A stretch of DNA of 64,000 nt from CAWUEX02 sp038148375 (GTDB lineage: Bacteria > Pseudomonadota > Alphaproteobacteria > Rhodospirillales > Rhodospirillaceae): the NCBI GenBank assembly GCA_038148375.1, contig JAYQVH010000007.1:1-64000 (forward strand). Direction: 5' to 3'. The notes beneath the pieces are model-generated. The model did no database searches and was not told where the DNA came from. It saw only the letters and a list, made by a program, of their open reading frames with translations. Each line of letters begins with the position of its first letter. The first letter of the stretch is position 1. Positions 43,113 to 53,163 of this stretch are shown piece after piece. A program made the translations under genes and the position numbers.

Positions 43113-44510
43113 ATGATGATTTCGCTGCCGCTGATTGATGCCGATGCCGGCGCGCTGCCGTTGACCGCGATCACCTCGGACGGGCTGCCTGCCTGGTCTG
43201 CGGCGCAGCCGGAAAGCGTGCGGAAATGGATCGAGGCCACTGGTTTTTCCGCGGAGGCCGGGTCGACATGCCTGATCGCTGGTGCGGACGGCGCCCTCCA
43301 TCGGGTTTTGGTCGGGCTCGGCGTGGACGACCCGTGGGCTGGCGGACGCCTCGCACGCGACCTGCCGCCCGGAGCGTACTGCCTCGAAGAAATCGCCGGT
43401 CTCGAAGACGACGCGGAGGCGGCCGCAGCCACATCGCTTGCGCTCGCGTGGGCCTTGGGTGCCTACCGCTTTGAACGCTACAAGGCAGAGCCCGCGCCCG
43501 CGCCGGCTACCTTGGTGTGGCCCGAGGATGCCGATCGTGACTTTGTCGATGGCGCCGCGCGCGCGGCTTGGTTGACCCGCGACCTGATCAATACACCGGC
43601 GGAGGATATGGGGCCGGACGCGCTGGCCGCAGCGGCGGATGCGCTGGCGCAGTCACATGGCGCCGCGTGCGCGGTGACCATCGGAGATGATTTGCTGGCC
43701 GATAACTTTCCGGCGATTCATGCCGTCGGACGGGCAGCGGCGATCGCGCCGCGTCTGATCGACATGACGTGGGGTGAGGCAAGTGGGCCGAAAGTGACAC
43801 TCGTCGGCAAGGGCGTGTGCTTCGATTCCGGCGGGTTGGATATCAAACCGGCGTCCGGTATGCGTCTGATGAAAAAAGATATGGGCGGCGCGGCTACCGT
43901 CCTCGGTCTCGCCGACTGGATCATGCGGGCGAACTTGCCGGTGCGTTTGCGCGTACTTATTCCCGCTGTCGAGAACGCGATATCCGGTAACGCGTTTCGC
44001 CCGGGTGATGTTGTTCCCACGCGTAAGGGACCCACCATCGAGGTGGGCAACACGGACGCCGAAGGCCGGGTTGTCTTGGCCGACGCCCTGGCGCTGGCCT
44101 GCGAAGAAAAACCGGATTTGATTGTCGATTGCGCCACCCTGACCGGCGCCGCGCGGGTCGCCCTCGGACCGGAGTTGCCCGCGATGTTTTCGCCTGACGA
44201 CGTGCTGGCTGATTCATTGATGGCAGCGGGTATGACTCATACCGACCCGGTGTGGCGTTTGCCTTTGTGGGCGGGCTACCGCCGTCTCATCGACAGCAAG
44301 GTGGCGGACATCAGCAATTCCGGGGAGTCAGGCTTCGCCGGTGCGATCACCGCAGCCCTGTTCCTCAAGACTTTCGTCGACGACGGAGTCTCGTGGGTGC
44401 ACCTGGACCTGTTCGGCTGGAATCCGGACGACAGGCCTGGCCGGCCTGCCGGCGGCGAGGCCTACGCACAGCGAGCGCTGTTTGCGGTGATACGCGAGCG
44501 CTTCGCCTGA
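43113..44510 (+). CDS. M17 leucyl aminopeptidase family protein
   Basis: A 465-residue cytosolic metallo-aminopeptidase. Two-metal active site motifs KGVCFDSGGLDIKP (Lys and Asp ligands) and NTDAEGR near 313-319, plus KKDMGGAATVLG. The N-terminal ~160 residues are divergent from PepA. It removes N-terminal residues from peptides. Stop abuts the convergent gltB stop with no gap. The PepA/PepB distinction cannot be made by eye. Confidence 0.9.
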   Translation: MMISLPLIDADAGALPLTAITSDGLPAWSAAQPESVRKWIEATGFSAEAGSTCLIAGADGALHRVLVGLGVDDPWAGGRLARDLPPGAYCLEEIAGLEDDAEAAAATSLALAWALGAYRFERYKAEPAPAPATLVWPEDADRDFVDGAARAAWLTRDLINTPAEDMGPDALAAAADALAQSHGAACAVTIGDDLLADNFPAIHAVGRAAAIAPRLIDMTWGEASGPKVTLVGKGVCFDSGGLDIKPASGMRLMKKDMGGAATVLGLADWIMRANLPVRLRVLIPAVENAISGNAFRPGDVVPTRKGPTIEVGNTDAEGRVVLADALALACEEKPDLIVDCATLTGAARVALGPELPAMFSPDDVLADSLMAAGMTHTDPVWRLPLWAGYRRLIDSKVADISNSGESGFAGAITAALFLKTFVDDGVSWVHLDLFGWNPDDRPGRPAGGEAYAQRALFAVIRERFA

Positions 44511-47500
44511 TCAGGCTTTCTTCTTCTCGTCGTCGGCGGATTTGGCATGCGGCGCGTCGCGCTGCACCGGCACGTCCAGTCTGTTCAGCATTTCCTTCGG
44601 CACGATCTGCCAAAACCTGCGCACTTCGCGGTCCCAGTTGACGAGGATGCGTTCAGCCCACGCTGAGCCTGTTTCCTTGTGATGTTCCGTCACAAGCCCG
44701 CGCAGCAACGCTTCATAATGACCGACTTCAATGCGCTGATAGATCACCGAGTCCGTATTGACGCGGTATTCGAAGTCTTTGTCGCTGTCATAAACAAACG
44801 CCATACCGCCGGTCATGCCTGCAGCGAAGTTCGGGCCGACAGGTCCGAGGATCACCGTGGTCCCACCGGTCATGTATTCGCAGCCGTTGGAACCGCAGCC
44901 CTCAACCACGGCGATCGCGCCGGAATTGCGGACACAGAAGCGCTCGGCGGCCTGACCCGCGGCGAACAGCTTGCCAGCGGTTGCACCGTACAGCACCGTG
45001 TTGCCAATGATGGTGTTGAGGTGGGTTGGGAACGTTGACGTCGTCGTTGGTCGGATGACGATGGTTGCGCCTGACAGACCCTTACCCACGTAGTCATTCG
45101 AGTCGCCCAGGACGTCCAGTTTAAGCCCCTGAACGCCGAACGCGCCCAGCGACTGACCGCAACTGCCGCGCATGCGTACGGTGATGTGTCCTGGCTGCAG
45201 GCCGTCGAGACCATACTTGGTGACGATCTTGTGCGACAGCTTTGTGCCGATGGCGCGTTGGGTATTGCCGACGTTATACGTCAGCTGCATTTTCTCGCCG
45301 TCCTCGAGCGCCGGCGCGGCATCGCGGATCATCTGCGCATCCAGCGTCTCGGGAACTTCATTGCGGCCTTCCGTCATATTGCGCGTCGGCAGGCCGCCCG
45401 CGTCCGGTTGAACCAGCAGCGGGTTGAGGTCGAGATCGTCCAGATGGGCGGAGCCACGGCTGACTTGATGCAGCAGATCGGTGCGGCCGATAACATCGTT
45501 GAGGGACGAAAAGCCGAGCTCGCCCAGGATGTCGCGTACTTCTTCCGCCAGGAAGGTCATCAGATTGACGACCTTTTCCGGTGTTCCGGTGAACCTCTGG
45601 CGCAGCTGAGAGTCTTGCGTGCACACGCCCACCGGGCAGGTGTTGGAGTGGCACTGACGGACCATGATGCAGCCCATGGCGATCAGCGAGCTGGTGCCGA
45701 TGCCAAATTCCTCAGCCCCCATCATGGCGGCAATGACGATGTCGCGGCCCGTCTTCAGACCGCCATCCGTGCGCAGCACGACGCGGTGGCGTAACCGGTT
45801 GAGGGTCAGCACCTGATGGACTTCGGTCAGACCCATTTCCCAGGGTAGCCCTGCGTACTTGATCGACGTCTGCGGACTGGCGCCGGTGCCGCCCGAATGG
45901 CCGGAGACAAGAATCACATCGGCATTGGCTTTGGCGACGCCCGCGGCAATGGTGCCGATTCCGGTGCGCGACACCAGCTTAACGGTAACGCGCGCCTTGG
46001 GGTTGATCTGCTTCAGGTCGTAGATCAGCTGAGCGAGATCTTCGATGGAATAAATATCGTGGTGCGGCGGCGGCGAAATCAACATCACGCCTTCCGTGGC
46101 ATGACGCAGTTCGGCGATCTCCGCCGTAACCTTGAAGCCGGGCAGCTGGCCGCCTTCGCCGGGCTTGGCGCCTTGCGCCACTTTGATTTCGATTTCTCGG
46201 CACTGGTTCAAATATTCCGCCGTGACGCCGAACCGGCCCGAAGCAATCTGCTTGATTGCCGAGTTGGCGTTGTCGCCGTTCGGTGCGGGCTTATAGCGTT
46301 TACGGTCCTCGCCGCCTTCGCCGGAGTCGGACTTTGCACCGATCCGGTTCATGGCGATGTTCAACGTGCCGTGAGCCTCAGGGCTGAGTGCGCCGAGAGA
46401 CATGCCCGGCGTGACGAACCGCTTTCTGATTTCCGTTGTCGATTCCACCTGTTCGGGCGGCACCGCTTCGTTGACGCGGCGGAAATCAAGCAGATCGCGC
46501 AGGCTGATTGGTGGCAGCTTGCGCATGCCCTCCGAGTAGCGCTGATAAATCTGATAGCTGTCTTTGTCGACAGCGGCTTGAAGCGTATGAATCAGGCGGC
46601 CGTCAAAGCTGTGCGCCTCGTTGGAGTGCGCGCGGTAGCGGTAAAATCCGCCGACGGGCAGGGTCACGACGCCGGCCCGGTATGCTTTGCCGTGCTGGGC
46701 TTTGACCTTCTTCTGAATGCCCGGCAAGCCGATGCCGGAAATGCGCGAGGTCATGCCGGGGAAGAATTCGGCGACGAGGGAGCGCGACAGGCCGACGGCC
46801 TCAAAGTTGTACCCGCCACGGTAGGAACTGAGAACCGAAATGCCCATCTTCGACATGATCTTGCGCAGGCCTTCGTCGATCGCTTTCTTGAAGCGGCCCA
46901 TGGCGTCGTTCAAGGACATGTCGCCGAACAGCCCCTTGCGATGGCGGTCGGCAATGGCTTCCTGCGCCAGATAGGCGTTTACCGTGGTCGCGCCGACGCC
47001 GATCAGCACGGCAAAGTAATGGGTGTCGAGACACTCGCCGGAGCGCACGTTCAAAGACGTGAAGGTGCGGAGTTTCTGTTTTGTCAGATGGGTATGGACG
47101 GCGCCGGTCGCCAGGATCATAGGCAGCGGCGCGTTGCCTTCGTCGATGTTCCGGTCGGACAGAATCACATACGTGCAACCGCCGCGCACGGCGTCTTCGG
47201 CTTCTTTTTGAATCCGTGACACGGCCTTCCGCAACGCGTTGCGGGTTTCGCCCGTGGCGTCGAAGGTGCAGTCGATTTCTACAGTTTTATCGCCCATGTG
47301 GCCGCGCAACAGGGCATATTGCGCGTTGGTTAGCACCGGGCTCGACAACTGCAGCACATCGCATTGGCTCGGATCCTCGTCGAGGATGTTACCGAGATTG
47401 CCGAGGCGCGTGTTCAGCGTCATCACGCGGGTTTCGCGCAGGCTGTCGATCGGCGGATTGGTAACCTGACTGAAGTTTTGCCGGAAGAAATTGTGTAGTC

Positions 47501-49118
47501 CGCGGTAGCTGTCAGACAGGACGGCCAAGGGCGTGTCATCGCCCATCGACCCCGTCGCCTCCTTGGCGTCCATCACCATGGGATGAAGAATGAGTTCCAG
47601 GTCTTCCATGGTCATGCCATATGCAACCTGGCGCCGGCGCAGGTCTTCTACGGACATGGCGTCGTCTTCGGGGATTTCGTCGACGCCGTCGGTGTCGATC
47701 AGGGTCGTGCGCTTGATCCAGTCCTGATACGGATTGGCGCCCGCGAGTTCGTCTTTTAATTCGCCGTCGCGATAGAACCGCCCCTGCGCGAGGTCGACGG
47801 CGATCATTTCGCCGGGGCCGACGCGGCCCTTTTCCTCGACGTCGGCATTGGCAACGCGAACCATGCCGGTTTCAGAGCCGACAATCAGAAGTCCTGTCTT
47901 GGTCAGCGTGTAGCGCATGGGGCGCAGCCCATTGCGGTCCATGCCGGCAATAACCCAGCGGCCGTCGGACGCGCAAATCGCCGCCGGTCCGTCCCACGGT
48001 TCCATCACCGCGTTGCAATAGGCGAACAGCGCTCGATGGTTTTCCGGCATCACGGCGTTCTGGCTAATGCTTTCGGGAATGAGCAGGGACTTCGCCATTG
48101 CGGCATTTCGGCCGGCACGACACACCAGCTCAAACACGGCATCGAGCGCCGCGGAGTCCGAGCTGCCGCCCTGAATGATCGGCTTGAGGTCTTCGATATC
48201 GTCGCCGAACAACTCGGACGCGAGCCGGCATTCGTGCGCCTTCATCCAGTTTGCGTTGCCCAGAAGAGTGTTGATCTCCCCGTTGTGGGCCAGGGTGCGG
48301 AACGGCTGCGCCAGCCACCAGGTCGGAAACGTGTTGGTCGAGTAGCGCTGGTGATAAATCGCAAAGGACGAGATAAAGCGGTCGTCCAGCAGATCCGGAT
48401 AAAACGTCGTCAGCTGTTCCGCTAGGAACATGCCTTTGTAAATGATCGACCGGCTGGATAAGGAGCAAATGTAGAAGTCGTTGATCGACTCTTCCTTGAC
48501 TCTCTTTTCGATGCGCCGGCGCACGACATAAAGGTCGCGTTCCAGCGCCTCAACATCGAGCTCGCGCGGGTTCGACAGCATGATCTGTTCAATTTCCGGG
48601 CGCGTGGCGTTCGCTTTTTCGCCGATGCACGAGATATCCACCGGCACCTGACGCCAGCCGTAAATTTTGTAGCCGGCGGCGAGCACTTCGCTTTCGACGA
48701 TCGTGCGGCAGGTCTCCTGCGCGCCGAGGTCGGATTTCGGCAGGAACACCATGCCGACCGCAAGGGTTTCGTCTTCCGCCAGCTCATGACCGGTGCGGAT
48801 GACGTGCTCGCGGAAAAAATCCTGCGGCACTTCAACGTGAATGCCGGCGCCGTCACCGGTCTTGCCGTCGGCATCGACGGCGCCGCGGTGATACAGGACC
48901 TTCAGCGCTTCAACGCCGGCGACGACGACTTCGCGCCGCGGATGGCCGTCGATGGCCACAACCATGCCGACGCCACAGTTGTCGTGCTCCCACGCAGGGT
49001 CATACGCCTGCGCCTTTTGCAACAGCGCGCTGTTGGACTTCCAAGCCGCAACGAAAGCGTCACCTGACTCGTCGGCCAAAGTGTGGGTCACCGGTGTCTC
49101 AATGTCCTTGGGTGCCAT
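44511..49118 (-). CDS. gltB: Glutamate synthase large subunit
   Basis: A 1535-residue subunit of NADPH-GOGAT, which makes two glutamates from glutamine and 2-oxoglutarate. The glutaminase domain begins at Cys 48 (EHDNCGVGMVV), so a 47-residue propeptide is cleaved. The central and FMN-binding synthase domains follow. The 3Fe-4S cysteines occur in MVRQCHSNTCPVGVC near residue 1150. The GXGXG beta-helix C-terminal domain has SNGCEYMTGGTTVILGPVG. Follows gltD by 11 bases. Normal length. Confidence 0.97.
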   Translation of the reverse strand: MAPKDIETPVTHTLADESGDAFVAAWKSNSALLQKAQAYDPAWEHDNCGVGMVVAIDGHPRREVVVAGVEALKVLYHRGAVDADGKTGDGAGIHVEVPQDFFREHVIRTGHELAEDETLAVGMVFLPKSDLGAQETCRTIVESEVLAAGYKIYGWRQVPVDISCIGEKANATRPEIEQIMLSNPRELDVEALERDLYVVRRRIEKRVKEESINDFYICSLSSRSIIYKGMFLAEQLTTFYPDLLDDRFISSFAIYHQRYSTNTFPTWWLAQPFRTLAHNGEINTLLGNANWMKAHECRLASELFGDDIEDLKPIIQGGSSDSAALDAVFELVCRAGRNAAMAKSLLIPESISQNAVMPENHRALFAYCNAVMEPWDGPAAICASDGRWVIAGMDRNGLRPMRYTLTKTGLLIVGSETGMVRVANADVEEKGRVGPGEMIAVDLAQGRFYRDGELKDELAGANPYQDWIKRTTLIDTDGVDEIPEDDAMSVEDLRRRQVAYGMTMEDLELILHPMVMDAKEATGSMGDDTPLAVLSDSYRGLHNFFRQNFSQVTNPPIDSLRETRVMTLNTRLGNLGNILDEDPSQCDVLQLSSPVLTNAQYALLRGHMGDKTVEIDCTFDATGETRNALRKAVSRIQKEAEDAVRGGCTYVILSDRNIDEGNAPLPMILATGAVHTHLTKQKLRTFTSLNVRSGECLDTHYFAVLIGVGATTVNAYLAQEAIADRHRKGLFGDMSLNDAMGRFKKAIDEGLRKIMSKMGISVLSSYRGGYNFEAVGLSRSLVAEFFPGMTSRISGIGLPGIQKKVKAQHGKAYRAGVVTLPVGGFYRYRAHSNEAHSFDGRLIHTLQAAVDKDSYQIYQRYSEGMRKLPPISLRDLLDFRRVNEAVPPEQVESTTEIRKRFVTPGMSLGALSPEAHGTLNIAMNRIGAKSDSGEGGEDRKRYKPAPNGDNANSAIKQIASGRFGVTAEYLNQCREIEIKVAQGAKPGEGGQLPGFKVTAEIAELRHATEGVMLISPPPHHDIYSIEDLAQLIYDLKQINPKARVTVKLVSRTGIGTIAAGVAKANADVILVSGHSGGTGASPQTSIKYAGLPWEMGLTEVHQVLTLNRLRHRVVLRTDGGLKTGRDIVIAAMMGAEEFGIGTSSLIAMGCIMVRQCHSNTCPVGVCTQDSQLRQRFTGTPEKVVNLMTFLAEEVRDILGELGFSSLNDVIGRTDLLHQVSRGSAHLDDLDLNPLLVQPDAGGLPTRNMTEGRNEVPETLDAQMIRDAAPALEDGEKMQLTYNVGNTQRAIGTKLSHKIVTKYGLDGLQPGHITVRMRGSCGQSLGAFGVQGLKLDVLGDSNDYVGKGLSGATIVIRPTTTSTFPTHLNTIIGNTVLYGATAGKLFAAGQAAERFCVRNSGAIAVVEGCGSNGCEYMTGGTTVILGPVGPNFAAGMTGGMAFVYDSDKDFEYRVNTDSVIYQRIEVGHYEALLRGLVTEHHKETGSAWAERILVNWDREVRRFWQIVPKEMLNRLDVPVQRDAPHAKSADDEKKKA

Positions 49119-49129
49119 GATCGGTTTCC

Positions 49130-50629
49130 TTAACTGGCCTTGCGCAGCGGCGTTACTTTTTGGTTCGACTTCGCGGTGAGATATTTATGGATGCTGGCAG
49201 CGGCGTCGCGTCCGTCGCGGATCGCCCACACCACCAGCGATGCGCCACGGACGATGTCACCGGCCGCAAACACGCCGTCCATGCTGGTCATCAGCGTTTT
49301 GTAATCGGTCTTGAGCGTGCCCCAGCGAGTGATGCCCAAGTCCGGCTCGCCGAACATGCCCGGCAGGTCTTCCGGGTCGAAGCCGAGCGCTTCGATGACG
49401 ATGTCCGCGGGCACGACGAACTGAGAGTCTTCGATCACTTCCGGTTTAGCGCGGCCGCTGGCATCCGGCGTGCCAAGGCGCATGCGCACAGCGCGCACGC
49501 CCGTCGCCTTGTTGTCGTCGTCGTGCAACACCGCTTCCGGTGCCGACAACCAGACGAACTCCACACCTTCCTCTATGGCGTTGGCGACTTCGCGCTGCGA
49601 ACCCGGCATGTTGTCGCGGTCGCGCCGGTACAGACACTTCACGGACTTTGCGCCTTGGCGCACAGCGGTGCGCACGCAGTCCATGGCGGTGTCGCCGCCG
49701 CCGATGACGACAACGTTCTTGCCCGCCGCGTTCAACGTGCCGTCGTCAAAATCCGCGACGGCGTCGCCCAGCCCTTTGCGGTTCGATGCGGTGAGGTATT
49801 TCATTGCTGCGAATACGCCTTCGGCGCCGATGCCCGGGCAGGCGAGGACGCGGGCCTTGTACACACCGGTCGTTATCAGCAGCGCATCGTGTTTGGCGCG
49901 CAGATCGGCGAAGCTGATGTCCTCGCCGACACTGCAGTTGAGATGAAAAGTCACGCCCGAGTCTTCGAGCAGCTTGACCCGCCGTTCGACAACGTATTTC
50001 TCCAGCTTGAAATTCGGAATGCCGTAAATCAGCAGGCCGCCGGCGCGATCGTACCGGTCGTAGATGTCGACCGAGTATCCGGCGCGGCGCAGTTCTTCCG
50101 CTGCCGCCATGCCGCCCGGTCCGGCACCGATGACACCGATTGAGAGATCAAGCTCCGCCTGCGGTGTGACCGGTTTTACCCAGCCTTTTTCCCACGCCGT
50201 GTCGGTGATGTACTTCTCCACCGAACCGATCGTTACCGTGCCGTGCTTGGACTGCTCAAGCACGCAGGAACCTTCGCACAGACGGTCCTGGGGACAGATG
50301 CGTCCGCATATCTCCGGCATGTTGTTGGTTGCGGCGGAGACTTCGTAGGCCTCTTCAAGCCGGCCTTCCGCGGTCAACTTGAGCCAGTCGGGAATGTTGT
50401 TTTGCACCGGGCAGTGCACTTGGCAGAAAGGAATGCCGCACTGCTCGCACCGCGATGCCTGATCGCCGGCTTTGTCGTCGGCGAACTGGTCATAGATTTC
50501 GCCGAAGTCGCGGCGGCGCTGTTCGGCCGCGCGTTTGTCCGGCCAAGATTGTCCGAGCTGCGTAAACTGCAGCATTTGACGGGATTTAAACCCGCCCGTG
50601 CTGGCTTTCCCGGATTTTGACGTACCCAT
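49130..50629 (-). CDS. gltD: Glutamate synthase small subunit
   Basis: A 499-residue flavoprotein that passes electrons from NADPH to GltB. N-terminal 4Fe-4S cysteines at 61, 64, 69 and 73 (CEQCGIPFCQVHCPVQ), FAD site GVIGAGPGGMAAAEELRR, NADPH site VVIGGGDTAMDCVRTA, and a final FAD segment VFAAGDIVRG. GGAGG lies 11 bases upstream of ATG 50629. First gene of gltD-gltB with a long leader. Confidence 0.96.
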   Translation of the reverse strand: MGTSKSGKASTGGFKSRQMLQFTQLGQSWPDKRAAEQRRRDFGEIYDQFADDKAGDQASRCEQCGIPFCQVHCPVQNNIPDWLKLTAEGRLEEAYEVSAATNNMPEICGRICPQDRLCEGSCVLEQSKHGTVTIGSVEKYITDTAWEKGWVKPVTPQAELDLSIGVIGAGPGGMAAAEELRRAGYSVDIYDRYDRAGGLLIYGIPNFKLEKYVVERRVKLLEDSGVTFHLNCSVGEDISFADLRAKHDALLITTGVYKARVLACPGIGAEGVFAAMKYLTASNRKGLGDAVADFDDGTLNAAGKNVVVIGGGDTAMDCVRTAVRQGAKSVKCLYRRDRDNMPGSQREVANAIEEGVEFVWLSAPEAVLHDDDNKATGVRAVRMRLGTPDASGRAKPEVIEDSQFVVPADIVIEALGFDPEDLPGMFGEPDLGITRWGTLKTDYKTLMTSMDGVFAAGDIVRGASLVVWAIRDGRDAAASIHKYLTAKSNQKVTPLRKAS

Positions 50630-50791
50630 GGGTCGCTACCTCCTGCAGCCCCGCCGGTCGAGACGAAGCCTCTCTCCGGCGCCGGGTCTCCAGCCGCCGG
50701 TTGACTTTAGTATGTGCAATTCGAAATCAGCCGTTTCTCGGCCGGGTCGCCCGCGGGTCCGTTGCAGCGGACCTTCCTTGGTGTTGCCCGC

Positions 50792-50820
50792 ATTATACGC
50801 AGGCAAACCGACAAAAGCCA
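50792..50820 (-). promoter_or_regulatory. Putative promoter of gltDB
   Basis: Minus strand TATAAT (complement of 50792-50797), perfect consensus. The -35 at 17-base spacing is TGGCTT and weak, so an activator is likely. Leader of about 155 bases. Confidence 0.45.
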
Positions 50821-50836
50821 TGCCAAAACGCCCATT

Positions 50837-50857
50837 TAGGTAAAAAATACTTACCTA
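50837..50857. promoter_or_regulatory. Operator-like inverted repeat upstream of the gltDB promoter
   Basis: TAGGTAA-AAAATAC-TTACCTA, perfect 7-base arms with a 7-base spacer. It sits about 50-65 bases upstream of the predicted gltD transcription start, where a LysR- or similar-type activator would bind. Confidence 0.45.
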
Positions 50858-50951
50858 TTATTCCCTAGGCAGACCAATCGCTTAGCCGGCCGAGGCCTTC
50901 GGGAAACTAAATCGGCCATAATTAGTTATCATTTGTTTACTAAATGGCGTC

Positions 50952-50980
50952 TGTGTACCGGGTTTGAGCCATGATATAAC
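50952..50980 (+). promoter_or_regulatory. Putative promoter of uppP
   Basis: TGTGTA (50952-50957), 17-base spacer, TATAAC (50975-50980). Predicted leader of about 24 bases before ATG 51010. Confidence 0.4.
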
Positions 50981-51009
50981 CGCGCTGGGGCGGCATATTG
51001 GGGTCAGCC

Positions 51010-51813
51010 ATGGCGCTAACACAAATTATAGTATTGGCCGTCGTGCAGGGGATTACCGAGTTTCTCCCCATCAGCTCCTCAGGCCACCTCATTCTTGTCC
51101 CCATCTTCGCCGATTGGCCCGACCAGGGCCTGATGATGGATGTCGCCGTCCATGTCGGCACCCTCGGCGCGGTGATGGTCTATTTCTGGCAGGATCTCAT
51201 CGCCATGATCTCCGGCCTGTGGCGTCTTGTGCGCGGCCGGCGCGACCCGGGCGCGACCCTGGCCGGTCTGGTGGCGCTCGGCACCGTACCCGTGCTTATC
51301 GGCGGATACCTCATGGATAAATATGTCGGTGACGGGTTGCGCTCGATGGTGGTGATCGGCTGGGCGACGCTGGGCTTCGGAATCTTGCTGTTCGTGGCTG
51401 ACCGCATGTCGATGACGGTGAAACGGATGGAGCATGTCACCATAATCGACGCCCTAACCATCGGTACCGCCCAGGTGCTTGCGCTCATTCCGGGCACAAG
51501 CAGGTCGGGCATTACCATCACCGCCGCACGCCTGCTCGGGTTCGAGCGCGCTGAATCGGCGCGCTTCTCGATGCTTCTGTCGATTCCGACCATCGCCGCG
51601 TCGGGACTGTGGCTCGGCCTATCGCTGTACGAGGCAGGGGACGTTCAACTGACCCAGGGCGTGGTAATGGCCGCCGGGTTTGCGTTCGTCACGGCAATAT
51701 TGTCAATTGCCGCGTTGATGGCGTGGCTGCAACGCGCGACGTTTACACCATTCGTCGTTTACCGCGTTATTCTTGGCGCGGCCTTGCTGGCGTTCGCTTA
51801 TGGCTGGATTTAA
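51010..51813 (+). CDS. uppP: Undecaprenyl-diphosphatase UppP (BacA)
   Basis: A 267-residue membrane enzyme that dephosphorylates undecaprenyl pyrophosphate to recycle the lipid carrier for peptidoglycan and LPS. Both active-site motifs are present: GITEFLPISSSGHL near residue 16 and LIPGTSRSGITITAA near 160. About seven to eight helices. ATG 51010 with GGGG upstream; a TTG at 50998 is possible but unnecessary. Confidence 0.95.
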   Translation: MALTQIIVLAVVQGITEFLPISSSGHLILVPIFADWPDQGLMMDVAVHVGTLGAVMVYFWQDLIAMISGLWRLVRGRRDPGATLAGLVALGTVPVLIGGYLMDKYVGDGLRSMVVIGWATLGFGILLFVADRMSMTVKRMEHVTIIDALTIGTAQVLALIPGTSRSGITITAARLLGFERAESARFSMLLSIPTIAASGLWLGLSLYEAGDVQLTQGVVMAAGFAFVTAILSIAALMAWLQRATFTPFVVYRVILGAALLAFAYGWI

Positions 51814-51819
51814 ACGGGC

Positions 51820-52800
51820 TTATTGCGCGTCTAACCGCAGGCGCTTTTGCTGCTGGTACGGGCGGAAGCGCCGCAGATAGGTCGGCACGACAGACTCCAC
51901 CGTGGATGGCTCGATGCCGAGGTCTTTCAGCCCCGGATGGGTGCCGTCGGCGACGTTGTCGGTGCGCAGCATCTTGATCTGATCGGGCGTCAGCGGCGGT
52001 TTGGGCAGGAATTGCAGCACCAATGCCTGGGCCTCGCCGATGAAATAGGGCAAGCCGCAAATCCAGCTGTCGCGGTCGGAATACTTATTAATCAGCTCCA
52101 GCAAGGTGCGCATGCCGTACACGTTGGGACCGGCGAGATCGTAAATCTTGCCCGCGTGTCCGTCTTCGGTCAGCGCTTTGAGGGCCGCGGCGGCAACGTC
52201 GCCGACATAGACCGGTTGAAACTTGGTGCCGCCCCCATCTTCGCTATGCGGGTTCACGTCGGTGAAGTAGGGCATGACGCGGAACGTCCGGCCCATTTCG
52301 GCAAACATATTAAAGAAGCTGTCCTCAGGTCCGAAGATCACGCTCGGGCGCAGGATGGTCGCGCCGGGAAACGCATCCAGCACGGCGGCTTCCCCGGCAG
52401 CTTTCGAGCGGGAATAGGCTGCGGCGGCATCCGGAGTGGCGCCCAGCGCCGAGATGTGGACCAGGCGCTTGGCGCCGGCGGCTTTGGCGGCCTTGGCAAT
52501 ACGCGCCGGTGCATCGACATGCAGGGCGTCAAACGTGCGTTTGCCGCGCTCAAACAGGATGCCGAAGCTCGAGACCACGGCATCGGCGCCTTCAAGGGCG
52601 CGGACGACGTCGGCGTCGGATGTGACCGACGTCGGCATGAAACTGATCTGCCCTAAATCCCCGCAGGTCTTTAGAAAATCCGCTTTTTCGATGTCGCGCA
52701 CGGCGACCCGGACGCGTGCGCCCGATTCCGCAAGGCGGCGGACAATATAGCGGCCCACAAAACCAGATCCTCCGAACACCGTGACCAGGCGGTTCTTCAT
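51820..52800 (-). CDS. Complex I NDUFA9-like NAD(P)-binding protein
   Basis: A 326-residue extended SDR without the catalytic YxxxK. N-terminal Rossmann motif VFGGSGFVGRYIVRRLAESG, then VHISALGA and a C-terminal substrate-lobe. This group is the bacterial homolog of NDUFA9, an accessory NADPH-binding subunit of mitochondrial complex I, common in alphaproteobacteria. Start at MKNRLVTV (52800); the frame continues upstream toward the tRNA. Convergent with uppP. Direct partnership with complex I is inferred. Confidence 0.85.
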   Translation of the reverse strand: MKNRLVTVFGGSGFVGRYIVRRLAESGARVRVAVRDIEKADFLKTCGDLGQISFMPTSVTSDADVVRALEGADAVVSSFGILFERGKRTFDALHVDAPARIAKAAKAAGAKRLVHISALGATPDAAAAYSRSKAAGEAAVLDAFPGATILRPSVIFGPEDSFFNMFAEMGRTFRVMPYFTDVNPHSEDGGGTKFQPVYVGDVAAAALKALTEDGHAGKIYDLAGPNVYGMRTLLELINKYSDRDSWICGLPYFIGEAQALVLQFLPKPPLTPDQIKMLRTDNVADGTHPGLKDLGIEPSTVESVVPTYLRRFRPYQQQKRLRLDAQ

Positions 52801-52947
52801 GGCAGCTCTGTCCTTCTCTCGGTGGCGCGCGGTGTTGTGATCCGCGCCATTTCGCCGGAAAGTGGCACAGGTCCCCGGGCATGGCAATAAATCGACCGGC
52901 GCCTGTGCGGCGCAGCGTGGCCAAAGCCCCGCACGCCAAGGGTTTCG

Positions 52948-52977
52948 TTGACAACGCCCGACGTAAAGGGATATGCC
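52948..52977 (+). promoter_or_regulatory. Promoter of tRNA-Leu
   Basis: A perfect TTGACA (52948-52953), 18-base spacer, TATGCC (52972-52977). The following GC-rich stretch can form CGGCCC/GGGCCG, and the G/C-rich discriminator fits stringent control of stable RNA. Confidence 0.6.
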
Positions 52978-53023
52978 TTCCGGCCCCAAGACCGGGCCGG
53001 TTCTTTGAGTTCCGGCCGCCGAT

Positions 53024-53110
<87 letters not shown>

Positions 53111-53163
53111 TTTCGGGGCACGATAAAACGTCATCACACTGACTCAACGGCCGGGGGGCGCCG

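Larger units (their letters stand above)
50630..51009. other. 380-base divergent control region of gltDB and uppP
   Basis: No gene found. On the minus side it holds a perfect -10 about 165 bases from gltD and a GC-rich leader with two imperfect copies of ACCGGCGG..CTG near 50650-50710. In the centre is the palindrome at 50837-50857. Toward uppP are AT-rich sequence, a short inverted repeat AACTAA/TTAGTT near 50914-50936 and a promoter. No riboswitch class was recognised. Confidence 0.5.

Noticed and set aside
45897..47219. A 440-codon plus-strand frame inside gltB
   Set aside because: Antisense shadow of a well-conserved enzyme, with no family features or ribosome site.
50641..50710. Glycine riboswitch-like segment (GGCGCCGGAGAGAGG) before gltD
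   Set aside because: The rest of the conserved glycine aptamer, including the CUCUCAGGCA-type segment, is missing.
50800..50825. Sigma-54 promoter for gltD (TGGCATG, 4 bases, TTGTC on the minus strand)
   Set aside because: The invariant GC of the -12 element is GT here, and a perfect sigma-70 -10 sits next to it.
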